The translations under genes and the position numbers were made by a program. From positions 154,751-218,750 of the forward strand of contig NZ_JACJTT010000005.1 of assembly GCF_014698825.1 (NCBI RefSeq): a DNA stretch of 64,000 nucleotides, in the 5' to 3' direction. The notes under the pieces are model-generated. The model was not told the DNA's origin. It did not search any database and was given only the letters and a program-made list of their open reading frames with translations. Positions 28,837-36,261 of the stretch are shown here, piece by piece (the first letter of the stretch is position 1; the number at the start of each line of letters is the position of its first letter). This DNA is from Richelia sinica FACHB-800 (GTDB taxonomy: Bacteria > Cyanobacteriota > Cyanobacteriia > Cyanobacteriales > Nostocaceae).

Positions 28837-30621
28837 ATGAAATTTATTAAAAACCTTCTCAATCAGACAAACCGTTTTTTATTAATAATCACTATTCTTG
28901 CTTTTACAGCAATATCAATTACTGGCTGTAACCCCAGTAATTTTAAAAGCAATGCCTCTCAGGTTCCACAGTTAGTAACTAGCATTCTCAGTGACCCAAA
29001 AACCTTTAATTACGCTCTCAGTTCTGAATCACCAAATATTTTTGGATATACCTATGAAGGGTTAGTTAGTCAAAATCCCATTACAGGGAAAATGGAGCCA
29101 GATTTGGCAGAATCATGGCAAGTATCTGAGGATAAATCCAAGATTATTTTCACCATGCGTCCAGGATTGAAATGGTCTGATGGACAACCTTTAACTGTAG
29201 ATGATGTAGTTTTTACCTATAACGATATTTATCTGAATGAAGAAATTCCTACTGATGTTCGAGACATTCTGAGAATAGGTAAAGACCGCAAATTACCTAC
29301 TGTCAAAAAAATTGATCAGCGTCGGGTAGAATTTAGCGTACCAGAACCTTTTCGGCCATTTTTACAAAATGCAAGTGCAGCTATTTTACCTGCTCACGCT
29401 CTTAAGCAATCAATTCAGACGAAAAATCAAGATGGTAAACCTCTATTTCTGAGTAAATGGGGTGTGGATACTCCACCAGATGAGCTTATTGTTAACGGTC
29501 CTTATAAATTGGAAAGGTATGATACCAGTCAAAGGGTGATTTTTCGTCGTAATCCCTATTATTGGCGGAAAGATGGTCAAGGTAAACCCCAACCTTATAT
29601 TGAAAAAATTGTTTGGCAAATTGTCGAATCTACAGATACTTCTTTGCTGCAATTTAGGTCTGGTGGGTTAGATTCTGTTGCTGTCTCTCCTGATTATTTT
29701 TCCCTATTAAAAGTTCAAGAAAAACAAGGTAATTTCAAAATTTACAATGGTGGTCCGGGTGCGGGGACAAGTTTTTTAATCTTTAATCTTAATCAAGGTA
29801 AGCGTAACGGTAAGCCGCTAATTGACCCGATTAAGTCCCGTTGGTTTAATAGCGTAGAATTTCGTCAAGCGGTAGCCTATGCAATTGATAGGCAAACAAT
29901 GATTAACAATATTTTTCGGGGCTTAGGTCAAACTCAAAATTCTCCTATTTCTGTTCAAAGTCCTTATTATCTTTCTCCTGAACAGGGATTAAAGACTTAC
30001 AACTATAATCCTGAAAAGGCTAAACAATTACTACTCAAAGCTGGTTTTAAATATAATGCTGAAAATCAGTTAGAAGATGCTCAGGGAAATAGGGTGAGGT
30101 TTACTCTACTCACTAATGCTGGTAATAAAATTCGGGAGGGAATGGGGTCTCAAATTAAGCAGAATTTAGCAAAAATCGGCATTCAAGTTGATTTTACGCC
30201 TTTAGCTTGGAATACTTTTACGGATAAACTTTCTAATACTTTAGATTGGGAAGCTTCTTTACTAGGTTTAACAGGAGGTTTGGAACCAAATGATGGGGCA
30301 AATGTTTGGTCTCCTGAAGGGGGATTACATGTATTTAATCAAAAACCTCAACCAGGTCAAAAACCAATAGAAGGATGGGAAGTTGCCCCGTGGGAACGAA
30401 GAATTGGTGATTTATATATTCAAGCAGCACAGGAATTTGATGAGGCTAAGGTCAAGGCAATTTATGCTGAAACTCAACAGTTAGCACAAGAATATTTACC
30501 ATTTATTCAACTGGTAAATTCCTATGCAATGGCTGCAATTCGTAATCGGTTTGAAGGAATTGAATTTTCTGCGCTTGGGGGTGCTTTTTGGAATATTCAT
30601 GAAATTAAGATTACACAATAG
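28837..30621 (+). CDS. ABC transporter substrate-binding lipoprotein, family 5 (peptide/nickel type)
   Basis: A 594-residue periplasmic binding protein of the SBP_bac_5 family (DppA/OppA/NikA group). The N-terminus is a lipoprotein signal with a lipobox ending AISITGC, Cys near residue 31. Family motifs include YEGLVSQNPITGKMEPDLAESW, FTMRPGLKWSDGQPLTVDDVVFTYND and FRQAVAYAIDRQTM. No permease or ATPase gene is adjacent, so it must work with components elsewhere. Ligand (peptides, opines or nickel chelates) cannot be read from the sequence. Its stop codon overlaps the left end of a MITE-like element. Confidence 0.92.
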   Translation: MKFIKNLLNQTNRFLLIITILAFTAISITGCNPSNFKSNASQVPQLVTSILSDPKTFNYALSSESPNIFGYTYEGLVSQNPITGKMEPDLAESWQVSEDKSKIIFTMRPGLKWSDGQPLTVDDVVFTYNDIYLNEEIPTDVRDILRIGKDRKLPTVKKIDQRRVEFSVPEPFRPFLQNASAAILPAHALKQSIQTKNQDGKPLFLSKWGVDTPPDELIVNGPYKLERYDTSQRVIFRRNPYYWRKDGQGKPQPYIEKIVWQIVESTDTSLLQFRSGGLDSVAVSPDYFSLLKVQEKQGNFKIYNGGPGAGTSFLIFNLNQGKRNGKPLIDPIKSRWFNSVEFRQAVAYAIDRQTMINNIFRGLGQTQNSPISVQSPYYLSPEQGLKTYNYNPEKAKQLLLKAGFKYNAENQLEDAQGNRVRFTLLTNAGNKIREGMGSQIKQNLAKIGIQVDFTPLAWNTFTDKLSNTLDWEASLLGLTGGLEPNDGANVWSPEGGLHVFNQKPQPGQKPIEGWEVAPWERRIGDLYIQAAQEFDEAKVKAIYAETQQLAQEYLPFIQLVNSYAMAAIRNRFEGIEFSALGGAFWNIHEIKITQ

Positions 30622-30711
30622 ACCTCTGGTGAAAATGTATTTAGAGACGTTCCGGTGGAACGTCTCTACAAGGGTTTCAAAGCACTCACATTTAATTACC
30701 ACCAGATGTCT
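30620..30711. mobile_element. MITE-like element, copy 1
   Basis: A 92-bp segment bounded by AGACCTCTGGTG (30620-30631) and CACCAGATGTCT (30700-30711), which are inverted repeats with one mismatch, flanked by TA. Inside is an 11-bp perfect palindrome AGAGACGTTCC/GGAACGTCTCT (30643-30667). It has no coding capacity. A relative lies at 31991-32080 and a partial one at 5283-5325. TA flanks suggest an IS630/Tc1-type origin (inference). Confidence 0.75.
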
Positions 30712-30822
30712 AATAGACAATAAGTTGTAGGGAAAAATATTTCCCTATTACTAACCATTATCCATTCCCCGAATTGATTCTTGGGGTTCATCAACCATCT
30801 CAAATTTAAAATCCAAAATCGG

Positions 30823-31593
30823 ATGACTCAACCGGAAGCTTTGCGATCGCTCCTGGAAGCGGTTGCCCATGGTAAAGTTACTCCAGAGGTAGCTTTAGAC
30901 TCTCTCAAGGACTTAGCCTATGAATCTGTAGGTGAGTTCGCAAAAATCGACCACCATCGTCAATTACGCACTGGGTTCCCGGAGGTAATTTGGGGGCCAG
31001 GTAAAACACCAGACCAAATTGCCCAAATTATGGCAGTGATGCGTCAACGCACTGCTGTAGTTATGGCTACTCGCATCGAATCTGACGTTTATACAATATT
31101 GCAGAAAAAAGTCAGAGGGTTGCAATACTTCGAGTTAGCCAAAATTTGTGCGATCGCTCCCCCTATCATCGAACCCAGATTTGACGGTATTATTGGTATT
31201 CTCTCCGCCGGTACTGCTGATTTACCAGTAGCAGAAGAAGCCGCAGTTACAGCCGAACTTTCCGGTTTTCGTGTCCAGCGTCTTTGGGATGTGGGTGTAG
31301 CAGGAATTCATCGCTTACTCAGCAATCGCCATTTATTAGAATCAGTTAATGTATTAATTGTGGTTGCAGGGATGGAGGGTGCTTTACCTAGCGTCGTAGC
31401 AGGTTTAGCAGATTGTCCTGTAATTGCAGTTCCTACTAGCATCGGTTATGGTGCAAGTTTTGGTGGTCTTGCACCTCTATTAACAATGCTCAATTCCTGT
31501 GCTGCGGGTGTGGGGGTAGTCAATATTGATAATGGCTTTGGTGCAGCAGTTTTAGCCGGACAGATTTTACGAACTTGTGAAAAATTGCGTTGA
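30823..31593 (+). CDS. larB: Nickel-pincer cofactor biosynthesis protein LarB
   Basis: A 256-residue protein of the LarB family, a PurE-like (AIR carboxylase) fold that carboxylates and hydrolyses nicotinic acid adenine dinucleotide to begin synthesis of the nickel-pincer nucleotide. Visible motifs include GFPEVIWGPGKTPDQIAQIM and the PurE-like tail AGMEGALPSVVAGLADCPVIAVPTS and GYGASFGGLAPLL. The ATG at 30823 gives the family start; the TTG at 30781 would add 14 odd residues. larC and larE are not in the window. The nickel/peptide-type binding protein is just upstream. Confidence 0.9.
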   Translation: MTQPEALRSLLEAVAHGKVTPEVALDSLKDLAYESVGEFAKIDHHRQLRTGFPEVIWGPGKTPDQIAQIMAVMRQRTAVVMATRIESDVYTILQKKVRGLQYFELAKICAIAPPIIEPRFDGIIGILSAGTADLPVAEEAAVTAELSGFRVQRLWDVGVAGIHRLLSNRHLLESVNVLIVVAGMEGALPSVVAGLADCPVIAVPTSIGYGASFGGLAPLLTMLNSCAAGVGVVNIDNGFGAAVLAGQILRTCEKLR

Positions 31594-31708
31594 TCAACAG
31601 AGATATCGTCATTTTTTCAGGTAATAATTGCGTATAATTGCGGTAATTTTATTTGCCCCTATGACTTCAACTCCATTACATAGGTTATTAACCTTTTGGT
31701 AAGCGTAT

Positions 31709-31921
31709 ATGGAATATTTGTCAGATTCATTATTTCCCCTGTGGGACAACCTGCATACTCATATCACTTTTCTTGCTGATTACACCAACATTCAAGACCC
31801 AGACTTACTAGGTCAGATGCAAAGCGCTTGGAATAATTTTGTCAAGACTGGTCAGGTTTGGGCATTATTGATTGGAATGTTTATTGGTTATATGTTCAAA
31901 ACTTTAACCAGTTACGGTTAA
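31709..31921 (+). CDS. Small conserved membrane protein
   Basis: A 70-residue protein with one C-terminal membrane segment (about residues 50-65, WALLIGMFIGYMF) after an acidic, aromatic-rich N-terminal half. The composition and clean ATG suggest a real gene between larB and argH. I do not recognise a function. Confidence 0.6.
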   Translation: MEYLSDSLFPLWDNLHTHITFLADYTNIQDPDLLGQMQSAWNNFVKTGQVWALLIGMFIGYMFKTLTSYG

Positions 31922-31990
31922 GGTATTTTTAGATTTTAGAGTTTAGATTTTGGGTGAATAATTAAATCCAGAATCTAAATACCTAAAATG

Positions 31991-32080
31991 AGACATCTGG
32001 TAGTCAAGACTGTAGAGAAGTGATATGCACCGTCTCTACAAGGGTTATGGGAAACGCATATTTAACTTCACCAGATGTCT
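31991..32080. mobile_element. MITE-like element, copy 2
   Basis: A 90-bp element with perfect 11-bp terminal inverted repeats AGACATCTGGT (31991-32001) and ACCAGATGTCT (32070-32080). The inner part shares GTCTCTACAAGGGTT with copy 1, but its central palindrome is degraded. It lies 30 bp before the argH start and may affect its leader. Confidence 0.75.
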
Positions 32081-32110
32081 ATTGATTTTTTCCTCTCCCT
32101 TAAAAATTTT

Positions 32111-33496
32111 ATGACCGAAAAACAAACTTGGAGCCAGCGATTTGAATCAGCACTGCATCCAGCGATCGCTCGTTTTAATGCTAGTATCAATTTCGATATT
32201 GAATTAATAGAATATGACATCACTGGTTCCCAAGCACATGCCAAAATGCTGGCCCATACAGGTATCATTTCCCCAGAAGAGGGAGAGAAGTTAGTTACAG
32301 GGTTAGAACAAATTCGTCAAGAATACCGTCAAGGTCAATTTCAGCCAGGTATTGATGCCGAAGATGTACACTTTGCCGTAGAAAAAAGATTAACAGAAAT
32401 TGTTGGAGATGTGGGCAAAAAGCTACACACAGCCCGTTCTCGCAACGACCAAGTAGGTACTGACACTCGACTCTACCTGCGTGACCAAATTCGCCAAATT
32501 CAACAGCAATTACGGGATTTTCAAACTGTACTGGTAGATATTGCTGAGAAAAATATCGAAACCCTCATCCCTGGTTATACCCACCTGCAACGGGCCCAAC
32601 CTGTGAGTTTAGCTCATCACCTGTTGGCATATTTTCAGATGGCACAACGGGACTGGGAAAGGCTAGGGGATGTATACAAACGAGTCAATGTTTCCCCCTT
32701 GGGTTGTGGTGCCTTAGCGGGAACCACCTTTCCCATCGACCGCCATTACACCGCCGGACTATTGCATTTTGAAGGAATTTATGCTAACAGCTTGGATGGA
32801 GTGAGCGATCGCGACTTTGCCATAGAATTTCTCTGTGCAGCTAGTCTGATCATGGTTCACCTCAGCCGCCTATCAGAAGAAGTCATTCTCTGGGCATCAG
32901 AAGAATTTCGCTTTGTCACCCTCAAAGATAGCTGTGCCACCGGTTCCAGTATCATGCCCCAAAAGAAAAACCCCGACGTACCAGAACTAGTCAGAGGCAA
33001 AACTGGCCGTGTTTTCGGGCATCTCCAGGCCATGCTAGTCATTATGAAAGGGCTACCCCTGGCCTATAACAAAGACCTGCAAGAAGACAAAGAAGGTTTA
33101 TTTGATAGCGTCAATACCGTCAAAGCTTGCCTAGAAGCCATGACCATCTTACTAGCAGAAGGCTTAGAATTCCGTACCCAGCGTTTAGCACAAGCCGTAA
33201 CCGAAGACTTTGCCAATGCTACAGATGTGGCAGACTATCTTGCAGCTAGAGGTGTACCCTTCCGCGAAGCTTACAACCTCGTCGGACAAGTAGTTAAAAC
33301 TAGCATCGCTGCCGGAAAATTACTCAAAGATTTGACCTTAGATGAGTGGCAAAAACTACACCCAGCCTTTGATGCAGATATTTATGAAGCCATCTCTCCT
33401 CGTCAAGTAGTTGCGGCCCGTAACAGTTATGGTGGAACAGGCTTCACCCAAGTTAAGCAAGCTGTTCTAGCAGCCCGCACACAAATATCAACCTAA
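32111..33496 (+). CDS. argH: Argininosuccinate lyase
   Basis: A 461-residue member of the fumarase/aspartase superfamily that splits argininosuccinate into arginine and fumarate, the last step of arginine synthesis. The signature [12 protein letters not shown] is intact, as are [10 protein letters not shown] and [16 protein letters not shown] motifs. The ATG at 32111 gives the normal N-terminus [11 protein letters not shown]; the upstream frame extension is encoded by the end of a MITE and is rejected. Arginine also supplies cyanophycin, whose genes lie 6 kb away. Confidence 0.97.
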   Translation: MTEKQTWSQRFESALHPAIARFNASINFDIELIEYDITGSQAHAKMLAHTGIISPEEGEKLVTGLEQIRQEYRQGQFQPGIDAEDVHFAVEKRLTEIVGDVGKKLHTARSRNDQVGTDTRLYLRDQIRQIQQQLRDFQTVLVDIAEKNIETLIPGYTHLQRAQPVSLAHHLLAYFQMAQRDWERLGDVYKRVNVSPLGCGALAGTTFPIDRHYTAGLLHFEGIYANSLDGVSDRDFAIEFLCAASLIMVHLSRLSEEVILWASEEFRFVTLKDSCATGSSIMPQKKNPDVPELVRGKTGRVFGHLQAMLVIMKGLPLAYNKDLQEDKEGLFDSVNTVKACLEAMTILLAEGLEFRTQRLAQAVTEDFANATDVADYLAARGVPFREAYNLVGQVVKTSIAAGKLLKDLTLDEWQKLHPAFDADIYEAISPRQVVAARNSYGGTGFTQVKQAVLAARTQIST

Positions 33497-33516
33497 CCTA
33501 ACCTAACCTAAAAACA

Positions 33517-33538
33517 AAGCCGTACATTTGTACGGCTT
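33517..33538. terminator. Bidirectional stem-loop between argH and a convergent small gene
   Basis: AAGCCGTACA (33517-33526) and TGTACGGCTT (33529-33538) pair perfectly. On the minus strand the stem is followed by TGTTTTT, so it suits the leftward gene at 33581 best. It is preceded by four tandem ACCTA units (33491-33510) at the argH stop. Confidence 0.65.
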
Positions 33539-33580
33539 CATTACCAAAAGATTCACATAGCAATGATGCAAGCAGGCAAA

Positions 33581-33745
33581 TCATTCAGCATCAATAGCTG
33601 CTGCGCCTTCATCTTCTTCACTCTTGGGTGATCTTTGCTGGAATCTTCTTTGCATTCTTCCATTAGTAGTCCGTTTACGAAACTTTCTGGCATACGCCTG
33701 GTTCCGTAGCGCCTTTTCTTTTTTCGGATTACGGCGCTTAGCCAT
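33581..33745 (-). CDS. Small basic conserved cyanobacterial protein
   Basis: A 54-residue protein. The N-terminal two-thirds is strongly basic (MAKRRNPKKEKALRNQAYAR then FRKRTTNGRMQRRF), and the tail is acidic (KSEEDEGAAAIDAE). The ATG at 33745 has GAGGTG four bases upstream, a strong ribosome-binding site, so an upstream start is rejected. The composition resembles small ribosome-associated or nucleic-acid-binding proteins, but I cannot match it to a named ribosomal protein. A stem-loop terminator lies beyond its stop. Confidence 0.7.
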   Translation of the reverse strand: MAKRRNPKKEKALRNQAYARKFRKRTTNGRMQRRFQQRSPKSEEDEGAAAIDAE

Positions 33746-34649
33746 GTTCACCTCATGAATAAACAACAAAAAACTGCAATTTCGTGCAGCGCTGGGGAAA
33801 TGAAAACATAATTCAAAACCACTGAAAAGCTTTTTTCATGAGCTTTTTGAAGTTTGAATCTGGAATTTTAAATCCCACGTAGCGTTACTAGGCATGGCGT
33901 AGGCAATATCAGCTACTGATGTTATTGTTATACTTTTAGCCTAGTGCAGCAATCAATACACTTTAAACAGTTTACTAGTCTAACCCAGTAAATCAAAGTA
34001 TGTCAAGTAAAATGCCGTCTGCTTATTCTCCTTGATCACAATAGTGCATCAATCATCTAGCATTATCTATAGTTAGATCCGGTCTTTCCGTTATTCTGTT
34101 GATGATCAAAGCTGAAATTGATACAAATTGAGGTATATTTTTCGTGGTTAATTTCTCCAAACATCTGCACCTCAAAATTATTTTATACCCTGCTAGTTTC
34201 TCTTCCCCTGGGAAATAAAAACTATGAGATTGTCTATTGATTCTTTCTCAACAGGATTGCTAATCATATATCCACCAAAAGGGAGAAGTTCCATATCCAA
34301 CTACCTAAAGTATGAATTTTCCAAAAACTTGAATTAATTTAGCAACAAATTCCTGAATATCCCAGTCCAACTGAGTATTGATTATGGCTTGTCTTTTTCA
34401 TGGATGGGAATTATTGTTCATAGCGTTAGTTCAATGGACAACATCTATCTAAGTAAAAATACATTCATTTCGGGGAGAGCTAATGTTAATATTGACTTAG
34501 TTACCAACTATAAAATTGAAAAACAAACCAAACCCAGATTCGATTTGTATAAAAAAATAACTCAATTTTTTTATTGCAATCGACGTAAAGGATAAGCAAT
34601 TAATAAAATACAATACAGAAATTTGAGATTGAAAATTATTGCTTTTTTT
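33746..34649. other. Long intergenic region without supported genes
   Basis: About 900 bp, AT-rich. A degenerate relative of the GCGTGGCGTAGGCAATA repeat lies near 33879-33909. An open frame at 34389-34595 has no ribosome-binding site and no recognisable features. Confidence 0.4.
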
Positions 34650-35126
34650 ATGGCACTTATCCAGTCCACTCGTAGCTTATGGCGTTTTGGACAAACAGTA
34701 TTAGGGATCATCTTCCGTCATCCCATTACTGGAACCAGTATTATCCCGATTTTACCTGACGGTCGAATTGTGTTGATTCGACGCAGCGATAATGGACTTT
34801 GGGGATTACCTGGCGGTATGGTGGACTGGGGAGAAGACGTTCCTAGTGCAGTCCGTCGGGAGTTAAGGGAAGAAACTGGACTGGATTTAATGAAAATCAA
34901 GCGGTTAGTTGGAGTATACTCTTCACCAGACAGAGATCCGAGAATCCATTCTATCTGTATCGTTGTTGAAGCTGATGTGTGCGGGAAAATGGAGATCCAA
35001 GACACTCTAGAAGTAACGGAAATCAAAGCCTTCTCTCCCAGTAACTTACCCCTAAGAGAACGTATGTCTCATGACCATTCTCGACAATTACAAGACTACT
35101 TGAATGGTTTAACAACCTTGGCTTAG
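34650..35126 (+). CDS. Nudix hydrolase
   Basis: A 158-residue Nudix enzyme cleaving nucleoside diphosphates linked to another group. The Nudix box is visible as [24 protein letters not shown] (residues about 58-81 of this start), with the REXXEE glutamates in place. The N-terminal helix ([23 protein letters not shown]) is somewhat hydrophobic and precedes the domain. A TTG at 34623 could add nine residues. The substrate is not predictable. An alpha/beta hydrolase gene follows in the same direction. Confidence 0.88.
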   Translation: MALIQSTRSLWRFGQTVLGIIFRHPITGTSIIPILPDGRIVLIRRSDNGLWGLPGGMVDWGEDVPSAVRRELREETGLDLMKIKRLVGVYSSPDRDPRIHSICIVVEADVCGKMEIQDTLEVTEIKAFSPSNLPLRERMSHDHSRQLQDYLNGLTTLA

Positions 35127-35206
35127 AAATATTGGAAATTTTAGATTTTAGTTTTTGAATTTAAGATAAAATCTTGAGGCTAAAATCTATTTTTCCTGCA
35201 ACTCAG

Positions 35207-36025
35207 ATGGGTTTTCTGTTTCGTAACTCTCGGATGAAACTTTCTCAAGGCTTGTTGTTTTGGCAAGAGGTTGGAGAAGGTATCCCTATAGTTTTTTTAC
35301 ATGGTGCTTGGCATGATAGCAGTCAATGGGTAGGGGTAATGAAATTACTTTCTCAGCATTTCCATTGTTTTGCACCAGATTTATTAGGGTTTGGAGAATC
35401 GGAAAATCCCAATATTCACCACTCCATAGATTTACAAGTAGAGTGTTTGCGGGAACTACTGCAAGCTTTGAAGTTAGAAAAAGTTTATTTAGTAGGAAAT
35501 TCTTTAGGTGGTTGGATTGCAGCTAGTTATACTTTAAAATATCCAGAAGAAGTTTATGGGTTGGTATTATTAGCACCAGAAGGGGTGAGAGTAGAAGGAG
35601 AAGAGAAGTTTTGGCAAAAAAGGCAGCGTCTATTTAACTATTCGCAATTCATGGTTAAGTTGTTACGTTTACTGAGTCCTGTACTGAAGCTGTTTGGTTG
35701 GAATGAAAAAATTACTGAAGATTTACAGCTAAGAAAAACGTTATTGGAATATCCTACAGCTTGTAATTTACTATTTAATCGGCAACAGGCAGAAATAAAG
35801 GCAGAATTATTAGATAATTATTTGGGTAAAATATCAGTGCCGACTTTGATTTTACAAGGTGGTAAAGATATAAAAAATAATATAGATAAAAGTAATATTT
35901 ATGCTCGTTTTATACCGCAGTCTAATTTAAAAATAATTGCTCATGTAGGAGATATTTTACCAGACACCTGTTCTAGCTTAGTAGCTGAAGATATTCAGGA
36001 TTTTGTCAAAGAAAATTGGTTATAA
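35207..36025 (+). CDS. Alpha/beta-fold hydrolase
   Basis: A 272-residue hydrolase. The oxyanion-side motif FLHGAWHDSSQW and the nucleophile elbow GNSLGGW (Ser in the centre) are intact. FAPDLLGFGESENP is the usual strand-loop. The charge-relay acid is probably in LILQGGKDI, and a candidate histidine is in IIAHVGDILP. A cap region of about 80 residues (EGEEKFWQKRQ...) separates the halves. ATG at 35207 is chosen over a TTG at 35174. The substrate is unknown. Confidence 0.85.
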   Translation: MGFLFRNSRMKLSQGLLFWQEVGEGIPIVFLHGAWHDSSQWVGVMKLLSQHFHCFAPDLLGFGESENPNIHHSIDLQVECLRELLQALKLEKVYLVGNSLGGWIAASYTLKYPEEVYGLVLLAPEGVRVEGEEKFWQKRQRLFNYSQFMVKLLRLLSPVLKLFGWNEKITEDLQLRKTLLEYPTACNLLFNRQQAEIKAELLDNYLGKISVPTLILQGGKDIKNNIDKSNIYARFIPQSNLKIIAHVGDILPDTCSSLVAEDIQDFVKENWL

Positions 36026-36261
36026 ATGATAGTTTTATATTGAAAACAATTTTCCTGTGTTGATAGTAGATGTTGGTGAAAATTTACTCTTATCTCTTGC
36101 CTTTTGGCGGAAATCACAGATTACATACAACATAGTTGAGGCTGTGGAGTTACACACCAGGAATTAAGATGCTTGTATGGACATGATCTGAGTTGTGTTT
36201 GCCTATACTAAAGTAATGTGACAAAATAGTTACGGTATCTGCTTTTTCTCAGTAAATTCAG

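Noticed and set aside
32075..32110. Upstream extension of argH (12 extra residues)
   Set aside because: Encoded by the end of the MITE-like element; the ATG at 32111 gives the normal N-terminus.
34389..34595. 68-codon frame before the Nudix gene
   Set aside because: No ribosome-binding site or recognisable features; lies in AT-rich intergenic DNA.
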